Shown here: one piece after another, positions 1 to 5,494 of the stretch
How positions within the stretch are numbered: the first letter of the stretch is position 1
Layout: each line of letters begins with the position of its first letter
Assembly: GCA_964450645.1 (NCBI GenBank)
Contig: CAYVEB010000045.1
Coordinates: forward strand, 1 to 8,466
From: JAKSPM01 sp964450645
Lineage (GTDB): Bacteria; Bacillota; Clostridia; Oscillospirales; Oscillospiraceae
Length of the DNA stretch: 8,466 nt
Reading direction: 5' to 3'
Notes under the pieces: generated by a model
What the model was told of the DNA's origin: nothing
The model's input: the letters and a program-made list of their open reading frames with translations, nothing else
The model's database searches: none
Position numbers and translations under genes: made by a program

Positions 1-331
1 AATATTGGCCATATTTTTTGCCGCTTTAACGCCGCTTTTTGTGCCGCCAGTTTTTTCAGCAGGATACTTGGGGGTATTTACTGTATCTGTTATAAAATCC
101 ATCCATGAGCGGTTGAAAACAGTCCATATCCGAAGCATAGGCATATACGCCGTAGTGGGCTATCATCTCGCCGCAGACGACCATTTGCAGGTTATACCCT
201 AGCAGCAGTTGGTCATTTCTCATGTGGCTTTTCTTGAACCGTAGAAAAGTTGCGCTGCTGCCAGTCTTGAAATCGCTGTTCGAGTCCTTCCCGCAGTCGG
301 CAATCTTCCGCGCGGCGAGAGCTGAACAAGA
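1..331 (-). pseudogene. Decayed IS1182-like DDE transposase fragment
   Basis: Read on the minus strand, the frame from about 331 to 56 contains SATFLRFKKSHMRNDQLL, then GYNLQ and a DMDCFQPLMDGFYNRYSKYP stretch. This matches my memory of the central part of IS1182-family transposases (DATFMRMKEDHMKNGQLKPGYN, then F..RYGKYPKYPVADAGYG). The frame ends at a stop at 56-58. Removing one C from the five-C run at 70-74 joins it to another open frame reading KYPKYPAEKTGG, so a frameshift is likely, and the catalytic-region aspartate expected after KYP is already lost. A stop lies upstream at 332-334 and no start or terminal repeat is visible, so only an internal piece survives. The fragment runs off the left edge. 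The family call is from motif recall, not a search. Confidence 0.6.
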
Positions 332-354
332 TCAATAATTAGGTTTAGATACAA

Positions 355-401
355 GAGCCTTTTGGGGCGCCTTCCTTACGGAGGGTGCCCCAAGATTGCT
401 C
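355..401 (+). other. Long RNA hairpin, orphan terminator-like structure
   Basis: A 14-bp stem pairs 362-375 (TTGGGGCGCCTTCC) with 380-393 (GGAGGGTGCCCCAA) around a TTAC loop. An outer 4-bp GAGC/GCTC stem (355-358 with 398-401) is followed by CTTTT. Two of the 14 pairs are G-U on plus-strand RNA but become A-C mismatches on the minus strand, so the structure is built for plus-strand transcription. No plus-strand gene ends nearby, so it may be the terminator of a gene removed or displaced when the insertion sequence decayed. Confidence 0.45.
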
Positions 402-507
402 CTTTTACACATTCTCTTCCGGGATTTTGCATCTATGCTGAGATTTTATGCGTTTTCCACGAGCCCTTTGGCCGCTAACGGCAACCGCATGCGCCTGCCC
501 GCGCGAA

Positions 508-1053
508 TTAAATTACGTCAGCTAGGGCAGCGGCTCTTTCGCATCCGTCGGTCTTATCAACGTCGCCGGGATTTAACACGCCGGGAACCAAAACCTCTCC
601 GACCATCTCCCATTTGTTCAGGGCGCACATACGCTCCATGGGTACGCGGACGCCGTCCAAAACCGTGAGGTCGTCTTCCTCGCAGCAGGCGATCAGCGCG
701 CATTTTTTGCCGGCGATGTCTTTGCCGCCGACGACGAGGGAATAGATCCGGTCAATCACGCCCTTGATCTGCGAGGGAATGGAGTACCAGTAGACCGGCA
801 TGGTGAACACAAGCGCGTCCGCGTCCAAAATCGCGGGGGCGATGGTGTTAAAGTCGTCGTCAAAGGTGCAGGCCTTTCCCGTCGAGAAGCAAGTCTCGCA
901 GGCCCGGCAACCGCCCACTTTTTTCAGTGCCGCGTCAAAACGCGTCACAGTATGTCCCTTCGCCTCCGCCGCACGGATGAAAGCGTCGGTCATGGCAAAA
1001 CTGTTTCCATTCCGGCGGGGGCTTCCTGTAATCACAACAATTTTTTTACACAT
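508..1053 (-). CDS. Flavodoxin-family NAD(P)H-dependent FMN oxidoreductase
   Basis: This 181-residue cytoplasmic protein has the flavodoxin-like fold of NADPH-dependent FMN reductases. The N-terminal beta strand KIVVITGSPRRNGNS (4-18) carries the FMN phosphate-binding loop, and MPVYWYSIPSQIKGVIDR (85-102) is the second flavin-contact segment. Cysteines 49, 52, 55 and 62 form a CX2CX2CX6C pattern like the compact cluster motif of iron-sulfur flavoproteins. The same cysteines also occur in related proteins not shown to bind a cluster, so an Fe-S centre is only possible. The start was chosen at the ATG ending at 1053 because AAAGGAGAG precedes it at good spacing; the open frame extends further upstream but without such a site. 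It is divergent from the hxlR-type gene, a common arrangement in which the regulator controls the reductase. Likely substrates (quinones, nitro compounds, flavin) cannot be read from sequence. Confidence 0.85.
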   Translation of the reverse strand: MCKKIVVITGSPRRNGNSFAMTDAFIRAAEAKGHTVTRFDAALKKVGGCRACETCFSTGKACTFDDDFNTIAPAILDADALVFTMPVYWYSIPSQIKGVIDRIYSLVVGGKDIAGKKCALIACCEEDDLTVLDGVRVPMERMCALNKWEMVGEVLVPGVLNPGDVDKTDGCERAAALADVI

Positions 1054-1099
1054 CGGGATACTCTCCTTTTCAAGATGATACCCGTTCAAATCTTTCGCT

Positions 1100-1124
1100 G
1101 CGGCGCTTGACGCCGCGCTTGACA
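1100..1124 (+). repeat. Direct repeat and small hairpin at the hxlR -35 box
   Basis: GCGCTTGAC occurs at 1104-1112 and again at 1116-1124, a 12-bp period; the second copy contains the TTGACA -35 hexamer. GCGGCG (1100-1105) and CGCCGC (1111-1116) also form a perfect 6-bp inverted repeat with a 5-base loop. On the minus strand this lies in the leader of the oxidoreductase gene. Confidence 0.5.
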
Positions 1125-1147
1125 TTTTACGGGCTGCATATTAAAAT
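1119..1147 (+). promoter_or_regulatory. Sigma-A promoter of the HxlR-family gene
   Basis: A perfect -35 TTGACA (1119-1124), a 17-bp spacer and -10 TAAAAT (1142-1147) precede the gene, with transcription expected to start near 1154. This leaves a leader of roughly 85 bases. The -10 box overlaps the -10 of the oppositely directed promoter by two bases. Confidence 0.75.
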
Positions 1148-1174
1148 TATAAAAGAGAATGGAACAAAAAACAA
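1146..1174 (-). promoter_or_regulatory. Sigma-A promoter of the oxidoreductase gene
   Basis: On the minus strand, -35 TTGTTT (1169-1174), a 17-bp spacer and a perfect -10 TATAAT (1146-1151) predict a start near 1139, about 86 bases before the ATG. The -35 is poor, which suggests activation or low basal output. The polymerase footprint almost coincides with that of the hxlR promoter. Confidence 0.6.
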
Positions 1175-1220
1175 GTACGCACATGAAAGTGCGATACTTA
1201 CAATACTGTTCAATACTTAC
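1173..1220. promoter_or_regulatory. Candidate HxlR operator: inverted and direct repeats
   Basis: AAGTACGCAC (1173-1182) and GTGCGATACTT (1189-1199) form an inverted repeat with one bulged base around ATGAAA, and its left edge touches the -35 of the oxidoreductase promoter. The right arm runs into three direct copies of ATACT starting at 1194, 1203 and 1213, spaced 9 and 10 bases, about one helical turn. HxlR-family proteins are dimeric winged-helix regulators that usually bind such sites next to their own and a divergent gene. Binding here is inferred. Confidence 0.45.
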
Positions 1221-1238
1221 CTTAAGGAGAGCGTATCG

Positions 1239-1574
1239 ATGGGCAACCGCTGCATTTCCAATGAATCCCTCTGTACAACCGGTTTTAGCTACACCCTGTC
1301 CCTGATCAACGGAAAATACAAGATGACGATTCTCTACACGCTGATGGAGTTCGGCGTGGTCCGGTTTAATGAAATGAAACGATACATCGCCGGGATTTCC
1401 TATAAGACCTTGAGCGCCACGCTGAAGGAGCTTGAGGCGGACCGGCTGGTACACCGGGAGGAATACCCGCAGATTCCGCCGAAGGTGGAATACCGTTTAA
1501 CCGAACGGGGGAAATCGCTGATACCCATTCTCGACGGGATGTGCGAATGGGGAGACAAACACAGGCAGGACTGA
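1239..1574 (+). CDS. HxlR-family winged-helix transcriptional regulator
   Basis: This is a 111-residue DNA-binding protein. The core runs from YTLSLINGKYKMTILYTL (first helices) through RFNEMKRYIAGISYKTLSAT (helix-turn-helix) to ELEADRLVHREEYPQIPPK, then VEYRLTERGKSL, the wing and final strand typical of HxlR proteins. Length is normal for the family. Cysteines lie at residues 5 and 12 near the N-terminus, where YodB/HypR-type members carry the thiol that senses quinones or oxidants, so redox or electrophile sensing is plausible but unproven. The ATG was chosen because AAGGAG (1224-1229) precedes it by nine bases; the frame stays open upstream but lies before the predicted transcription start. 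Its likely targets are itself and the divergent oxidoreductase. Confidence 0.88.
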   Translation: MGNRCISNESLCTTGFSYTLSLINGKYKMTILYTLMEFGVVRFNEMKRYIAGISYKTLSATLKELEADRLVHREEYPQIPPKVEYRLTERGKSLIPILDGMCEWGDKHRQD

Positions 1575-1648
1575 TTCGGCTAAGAAGTGAACCTTTCAGC
1601 GGCGAGTCTCATGAAAAAATTCGGGATATCCTCTCTCGCTTTACCAAT

Positions 1649-1692
1649 AAACAGCCTCCGTGCTTTGCAAACGCAAAACCCGGAGGCTGTTT
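1649..1692. terminator. Bidirectional hairpin terminator between convergent genes
   Basis: AAACAGCCTCCG (1649-1660) pairs perfectly with CGGAGGCTGTTT (1681-1692) around a 20-base loop. It lies between the plus-strand hxlR-type gene and the minus-strand zinc-ribbon gene, so it can serve both. A and T runs form part of the stem, as in bidirectional terminators, but the tail beyond the stem is short. Confidence 0.7.
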
Positions 1693-1708
1693 CACGCATT
1701 ACGGCGGC

Positions 1709-2197
1709 TTAGAGCTCATCGTCTTCGTCAAATTCAAATTCCAGCATCTCGCCGCAGCTGGGGCATTTGCTCTGCCCGGACAGCAGCGTTTTTTCATCAA
1801 ACTGGGTCACCTTGCCGCACTTGGGGCAAGTAACCTCATACATTTCATCATCCGACAGGAAATCGAAGTCCTCATCTTCATCGTCCACAAAGGCATAATC
1901 GCCGTCATCCTCGTCCTCGTCATCCTCGTCGCCGTCCTCGTCATCCTCGTCTTCGTCATCCTCGTCGCCGTCCTCGCCCAGCAGATAATTCTCGACGGCG
2001 TCCAAATCCTCTTCGATTTCGTCCAACTCATCGGAAATGGAAATGGTTGTTTCCTCAATGTCGTTGACACTCTCCGCCATGTCGCCGAGCAAATCCACGA
2101 TGCCCGCGATCATTTTCCCCGCGCCATCCTTGGTGTCCAGCTTCATGCCCTCCATGAGTCCTTTGAGATATGCGGCTTTTTCGGACAAAGTCATCAT
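1709..2197 (-). CDS. CD1247-type acidic protein with C-terminal zinc ribbon
   Basis: This 162-residue protein has three parts. Residues 1-72 form a helical N-domain (TLSEKAAYLKGLMEGMKL, then GKMIAGIVDLLGDMAESV) that I recognise as the CD1247 N-terminal domain of Clostridia. Residues 75-118 are an almost pure Asp/Glu tract with an internal repeat (GDEDDEDEDD-like, twice). Residues 124-148 are a zinc ribbon with C124-C127 and C145-C148, ending in another acidic tail. Function is unknown; the acidic region could mimic nucleic acid or bind basic proteins, which is speculation. AAGGAGG lies 4 bases before the first ATG and 7 before the second (2194), and either may be used. It begins only 34 bases after efp, so it is probably the last gene of that operon. 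Confidence 0.8.
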   Translation of the reverse strand: MMTLSEKAAYLKGLMEGMKLDTKDGAGKMIAGIVDLLGDMAESVNDIEETTISISDELDEIEEDLDAVENYLLGEDGDEDDEDEDDEDGDEDDEDEDDGDYAFVDDEDEDFDFLSDDEMYEVTCPKCGKVTQFDEKTLLSGQSKCPSCGEMLEFEFDEDDEL

Positions 2198-2231
2198 GCA
2201 TCCTCCTTTTTCCTCAACGGAATGTTATGTG

Positions 2232-2798
2232 TTATTTTGCGCGACCCAAATATTCCCCTGTACGGGTATCCACTTGGATCTTTTCGCCTTCGTCAATGAA
2301 CAGCGGGATCTTGATCTCCGCGCCGGTCTCCAGGGTGGCGGGCTTTAGGGTGTTGGTCGCGGTGTTGCCGGGGACCGCGGGATCGGACTTGGTGACGACC
2401 AGCTCCACAAAGTTCGGGCACTCCACGCCGAAAACGTTGCCCTTGTAGGACAAAATCGTACACTGTTCGTTTTCCTTCACGAATTTAAACGCATCCGGCA
2501 GAAGATCCTTGCCGATGGGGAGCATGTCATAGGTCTCCTGATCCATGAAGTAATAAAGATCGCCGTCGTTATAGGAGTATTCCATCTTTTTGCGCTCAAT
2601 AAACGCTTCTTCAAATTTTGCCGTGGGGTTAAAGGACGTTTCCGTCACGCCGCCGGTGATGATGTTGCGCATCTTCGTGCGGACAAACGCGGCGCCCTTA
2701 CCGGGTTTCACATGCTGGAATTCCACCACTTGATAAATTTTGCCGTCCATTTCAAAGGTCTTACCGTTTCTGAATTCGCTTGCGGTAATCGTTGCCAT
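2232..2798 (-). CDS. efp: Translation elongation factor P
   Basis: EF-P binds the ribosome between the P and E sites and relieves stalling at consecutive prolines. The 188-residue product is full length. It has a KOW-like N-domain with the tip loop HVKPGKGAAFVRTKMRN (29-45), then two OB-like domains ending in IPLFIDEGEKIQVDTRTGEYLGRA. Lys34 in PGKG corresponds to the tip lysine that Bacillus subtilis (Lys32) modifies with 5-aminopentanol; no modifying enzyme is visible here. The start is fixed by AGGAGG eight bases before the ATG. It follows the Xaa-Pro peptidase on the same strand, the usual Firmicutes order, and has its own promoter and a structured leader. Confidence 0.97.
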   Translation of the reverse strand: MATITASEFRNGKTFEMDGKIYQVVEFQHVKPGKGAAFVRTKMRNIITGGVTETSFNPTAKFEEAFIERKKMEYSYNDGDLYYFMDQETYDMLPIGKDLLPDAFKFVKENEQCTILSYKGNVFGVECPNFVELVVTKSDPAVPGNTATNTLKPATLETGAEIKIPLFIDEGEKIQVDTRTGEYLGRAK

Positions 2799-2824
2799 AA
2801 AATTTCCCTCCTGGTATTAAATGA

Positions 2825-2855
2825 TCCGGCGCTTTGCCCGCGCCGGAGGGCAAAG
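2825..2855 (-). promoter_or_regulatory. efp: Interlocking inverted repeats in the efp leader
   Basis: Two perfect 8-bp inverted repeats are interleaved. TCCGGCGC (2825-2832) pairs with GCGCCGGA (2840-2847), while CTTTGCCC (2832-2839) pairs with GGGCAAAG (2848-2855). The loop of each hairpin is an arm of the other, with no spare bases between segments, so both full stems cannot form together. They lie in the predicted efp leader, about 15 bases upstream of the ribosome binding site. No T-run follows, so a plain terminator is unlikely; alternative folding affecting translation is an inference. Confidence 0.5.
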
Positions 2856-2872
2856 GCGGATTTCCGTATACA

Positions 2873-2898
2873 GTATCATGGTTTATTTTACATGATAC
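2873..2898. promoter_or_regulatory. Palindrome bracketing the efp -10 box, candidate operator
   Basis: GTATCATG (2873-2880) and CATGATAC (2891-2898) are perfect 8-bp inverted arms separated by 10 bases that contain the -10 hexamer. The position would let a bound dimer block the promoter. As RNA it could only partly form, because transcription is predicted to begin inside it. Confidence 0.4.
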
Positions 2899-2913
2899 AT
2901 GCGCATATTTCAA
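2885..2913 (-). promoter_or_regulatory. efp: Sigma-A promoter for efp
   Basis: On the minus strand, -35 TTGAAA (2908-2913), 17 bases and -10 TAAAAT (2885-2890) predict a start near 2878 and a leader of about 80 bases. It sits just past the peptidase stop codon and would give efp and the zinc-ribbon gene independent transcription in addition to read-through. Confidence 0.6.
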
Positions 2914-2920
2914 GTATTTC

Positions 2921-3985
2921 TCACAAAATAATTAAATCTTTTGGGCTCTTTGTCAAAATTTTGCAGCCCTCACCGGTGAATATAACTACGTCTTCGATGC
3001 GTACGCCGAATTTACCCGGCAGATAAATCCCCGGCTCCGCGGAGCACACACAGCCGGCGGGCATGGGCTGGGTATTGAAGGGAGCACAGTTCGGCGCCTC
3101 GTGAATTTCCAGGCCCAGGCTGTGGCCGTAGCTGTGGCCGAAATAGGCGCCATATCCGGCGTCCGTGATCACCTTGCGCGCGGCGGCATCAATGTCCTTG
3201 CCGGTGACGCCGGCACGCGTGGCGGCGATGCCTGCTTTCTGCGCGCGCAGCACCGTGTCATAGACTGTACGCATTTCCCCGGTGACATCGCCCAGCGCCA
3301 CGGTGCGGGTCATGTCGGAGCAATACCCCCGGTAGATTGTTCCAAAATCCATGGTGATAAATTCGCCCCGGCCGATCTTCCGGTCGCTGGGAACCGCGTG
3401 GGGCATGGAGCCGTTGGGGCCGGAGGCTACAATCGGCGCAAAGGATAATCCTTCTCCGCCGTTTTTATACAGACAGTAGATCAGCTCCGCAGCCAGCTCC
3501 TTTTCGGTCATCCCCTCGTGGATGCGCTCAAGCAGCTGGGAAAAGGCCCGGTCGGTAATCTGCTGCGCCTGCTCCATCCGCTCTAACTCCCATGGCTCTT
3601 TGACATGGCGGAACGCGTTGAGCTTTTTCTGACAAGGGACAAAACTGGCGTTAAGATTGGCCTCGTAGGCCTGGTACGCGGCGCAGGTCAGATAGTCTTC
3701 CTCGTAGCCGAGGGTACGGATCTGAAAATCGGCGATGGCGTCGTTGATGGCCGCGTTATAGGAATAGTCGCGGTCAATCATGCGGACTTCGAAATCCGGC
3801 AGATTATTCCGCGCCACTTCGATATAGCGTGAATCTGTAAAGAAGCGGCAGCCATTTTTGGAAATCACGCTGACGCCCTCGTCTACGTTAAACTCCGCGC
3901 AGTACATCCGGCTCACAGCGCTGGTCAGCAGGAGGCCGTCCAGTTCCTCCCCCAGCAGGGAGCGGTATTTTTCAAGATTCTTCAT
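2921..3985 (-). CDS. M24-family Xaa-Pro peptidase (aminopeptidase P-like)
   Basis: This 354-residue cytosolic metallopeptidase removes N-terminal residues preceding proline. Residues 1-125 form the creatinase-type N-domain (LDGLLLTSAVSRMYCAEF). The C-terminal pita-bread catalytic domain begins near KEPWELERMEQAQQITDRAF. All five dinuclear-metal ligands are present: Asp213 and Asp224 (MDFGTIYRGYCSDMTRT), His288 (GHSLGLEIHE), Glu317 (SAEPGIYLP) and Glu331 (GVRIEDVV). Accessory His284 and His295 are also there. Length matches B. subtilis YqhT. The start overlaps the end of yqeG by 14 bases, with AAAGGA inside yqeG as ribosome binding site, implying translational coupling. It lies directly upstream of efp, a pairing often seen and sensible given that both deal with proline-containing peptides. 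Confidence 0.95.
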   Translation of the reverse strand: MKNLEKYRSLLGEELDGLLLTSAVSRMYCAEFNVDEGVSVISKNGCRFFTDSRYIEVARNNLPDFEVRMIDRDYSYNAAINDAIADFQIRTLGYEEDYLTCAAYQAYEANLNASFVPCQKKLNAFRHVKEPWELERMEQAQQITDRAFSQLLERIHEGMTEKELAAELIYCLYKNGGEGLSFAPIVASGPNGSMPHAVPSDRKIGRGEFITMDFGTIYRGYCSDMTRTVALGDVTGEMRTVYDTVLRAQKAGIAATRAGVTGKDIDAAARKVITDAGYGAYFGHSYGHSLGLEIHEAPNCAPFNTQPMPAGCVCSAEPGIYLPGKFGVRIEDVVIFTGEGCKILTKSPKDLIIL

Positions 3986-4478
3986 GATAGTTCCGTCCTT
4001 TCGCCATAAAGATAAACGGCATTTCCGCCACGTGGCGGAGCTTCAGCCAAATATTGTGATTGTCAATCGACCGGACCAGGATGGGGTAGATGCCCCCGAG
4101 ATTCGCGCCCAATACGTCGGTATAGATCTGGTCGCCGCAAAGCGCCGCCTGGCTCTTCTCCACGCCATAGCGCGCCAGGCACTGGCGGATTCCCCGCTGA
4201 AAGGGCTTTTTCGCGCCGGTCACCACGTCCACCCCGTAGGCCGCGCCGAACGACGGCACCCGCTGGCGATGGCTGTTGGAGACAATGCACAGCTGGATCC
4301 CGGCGCCTTGCATCGCCCGCAGCCAGTCAAGAAGTGACTTCGTGGGCGTGTCGGTCGTATAGGGAAGCATGGTGTTATCAAAATCCAACATCAAAAGGCG
4401 AATCCCGCGGCGCTGCAAAAATGACGGCGGGATGTCGGTCAACTTGGGGAAACATATCTTTGGTAAAAATGATAGCAT
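3972..4478 (-). CDS. yqeG: YqeG-family HAD IIIA phosphatase
   Basis: This 168-residue HAD-superfamily phosphohydrolase has motif I as LDFDNTM (Asp32 nucleophile, Asp34, Thr36), motif II as VSNS (66-69), motif III as the AKKP lysine near residue 90, and motif IV as GDQIYTD (Asp116 and Asp121). The absence of a large cap insert and the length fit the YqeG subgroup, whose physiological substrate is unknown; distant relatives include phosphatidylglycerophosphate phosphatase. The ATG at 4476-4478 is preceded by AGAAAGG. It is the first gene of the minus-strand operon and overlaps the next gene. Confidence 0.92.
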   Translation of the reverse strand: MLSFLPKICFPKLTDIPPSFLQRRGIRLLMLDFDNTMLPYTTDTPTKSLLDWLRAMQGAGIQLCIVSNSHRQRVPSFGAAYGVDVVTGAKKPFQRGIRQCLARYGVEKSQAALCGDQIYTDVLGANLGGIYPILVRSIDNHNIWLKLRHVAEMPFIFMAKGRNYHEES

Positions 4479-4586
4479 AAATTACCTTTCTGGGTCATAT
4501 TGTTCCATAGGTTCCGCTGCGGCACGGCTCTCCATTCAATTGCGCGTGGCGGGGAGCCAAGCCGACTTCAATTAGTACTTACAGAC

Positions 4587-4616
4587 ATTATAGCATAAGA
4601 AAGGGCGGTTTGTAAA
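4587..4616 (-). promoter_or_regulatory. Sigma-A promoter of the yqeG-peptidase-efp operon
   Basis: On the minus strand, -35 TTTACA (4611-4616), 18 bases and a consensus extended -10 TGCTATAAT (hexamer at 4587-4592) predict a start near 4580 and a leader of about 100 bases before yqeG. The -35 abuts the start codon of the divergent gene. On the plus strand a weak TTCAAT (4567-4572), 16 bases, TATAGC pair overlaps this -10 and may drive that gene. Confidence 0.65.
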
Positions 4617-5306
4617 TTGTCTTTGCCGGTATATTTTGCGGTTTTTTCTGAACAGGAGACGCCCGCCCATGTGGACAAGACAGCCGGGATCGGCTGCACC
4701 TTTGATTTGCGGGCGCGCCGGACAATTTGGGAGCGGCCTTTTCCGGCGGATCTTCTTACCGTGGACGACCGCGCGGTGCCGCAAGCGGACGAGCCAGCGC
4801 CTTACGTGTCCTCCCTGCTGGAATATTTAGGAAACGCGACGGAGATTTTGCTGGACTTTGAACGGCCGCGAAATCCGTTTTGCGCGCAATTTTTGGTCCT
4901 TTTGCAAAGCCGACTGCCGTCCGGGGTACGGCTGATTGTACCGCCCCAGTATTCCGCGCTTTGCACGCGGGGCCTGATACTGGTCTCCAGCGGGATTCCC
5001 TGCAACCATTGGGAGACGTTTTGCGCGCGTCAGCACCGGCAATATGGAGAGCGCTGGTGCCTGGAGCTTGTCCCCTGGAGCTATGTGATCCGGGAAAACC
5101 GGCGCGCGCGCTGTCCGCCGGAGAAGATTCCGGCGGCAATCGACGCCGTCTTATGCCAGAGCGCCCTGTGCAGGCTCGGGCGGCGGGAGGACGCGTATTA
5201 TCTGTTTGATACGGGCGGCACCTTGCGGCAAAAGTGCCGCTTGGCACAAAAATACGGCTGCCAATTGGCAGTTGGTCTGGCGCAGGAGCTGGAACCGTAT
5301 TCCTAA
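4617..5306 (+). CDS. Uncharacterized 229-residue protein, possibly TIM-barrel-like
   Basis: I do not recognise a named family. The product has no signal peptide or membrane segment. It shows repeated short hydrophobic strands separated by helices: EILLDFERP (76-84), GVRLIVPP (103-110), GLILVSSGIPCNHW (119-132), WCLELVPW (147-154), AYYLFDTGGTLRQK (193-206) and CQLAVGLAQEL (215-225). This beta-alpha rhythm and the DFE motif (80-82) after a strand recall glycosidase-like barrels such as GH18, but the rest of the catalytic signature is missing. It has eleven cysteines, many for its size. The start is TTG at 4617, preceded by AAAGGGCGG; no ATG fits. Codon pattern and length argue for a real gene. 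It is divergent from yqeG and followed by a 41-residue gene. Confidence 0.7.
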   Translation: MSLPVYFAVFSEQETPAHVDKTAGIGCTFDLRARRTIWERPFPADLLTVDDRAVPQADEPAPYVSSLLEYLGNATEILLDFERPRNPFCAQFLVLLQSRLPSGVRLIVPPQYSALCTRGLILVSSGIPCNHWETFCARQHRQYGERWCLELVPWSYVIRENRRARCPPEKIPAAIDAVLCQSALCRLGRREDAYYLFDTGGTLRQKCRLAQKYGCQLAVGLAQELEPYS

Positions 5307-5361
5307 GCCGGATGAATTCACGCGCGGGGGATGGGAAATACTAGTCCGGGAGGGATGCACT

Positions 5362-5487
5362 GTGCAAAAGGACCCGGTTCAGAAAATCGTAAAGCAGCCG
5401 CCGAGCGTGACCGATCCCAACGGCAGTTACACCGGCAAGCCGCTGAATGAGTGGGATGTTCCCGTCCAGGACGTGGACGACCTGTAA
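5362..5487 (+). CDS. Small 41-residue protein ending PVQDVDDL
   Basis: A GTG start at 5362 follows GGGAGGG (5348-5354) by seven bases and opens a 41-residue frame. The product has a basic N-terminal stretch (QKDPVQKIVKQPP), a central DPNGSYTGKP and an acidic C-terminus (PVQDVDDL). From memory, short Clostridia proteins with a GSYTG centre and a PVQDADDL end exist as uncharacterized conserved proteins, which would make this one a member; that is unverified. It begins 55 bases after the upstream gene and is probably co-transcribed, and a strong hairpin follows its stop. A competing ATG at 5355 in another frame encodes an unremarkable peptide and was rejected. Confidence 0.6.
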   Translation: MQKDPVQKIVKQPPSVTDPNGSYTGKPLNEWDVPVQDVDDL

Positions 5488-5494
5488 AACGCGC

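Noticed and set aside
396..668. 90-codon plus-strand open frame
   Set aside because: It runs antisense into the oxidoreductase, has a strongly Arg-rich composition and no ribosome binding site.
1054..1125. N-terminal extension of the oxidoreductase
   Set aside because: Low-complexity Ser/Ala sequence before the family start; the ribosome binding site favours 1053.
1890..1985. Short tandem repeats resembling a CRISPR array
   Set aside because: The repeat is codon-phased Asp/Glu coding sequence without spacers of uniform length.
1541..2299. 252-codon plus-strand open frame with a long Val/Ile/Leu-rich stretch
   Set aside because: It is antisense to the zinc-ribbon gene; the hydrophobic run is only the complement of Asp/Glu codons, and it runs into efp.
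4528..4560. Imperfect inverted repeat GGCTCTCC / GGGGAGCC in the yqeG leader
   Set aside because: On the transcribed minus strand it contains a mismatch and has a long loop; too weak to call a leader element.
4756..5247. 163-codon minus-strand open frame
   Set aside because: Arg/Pro/Ala-rich shadow of the 229-residue gene; no start signal.
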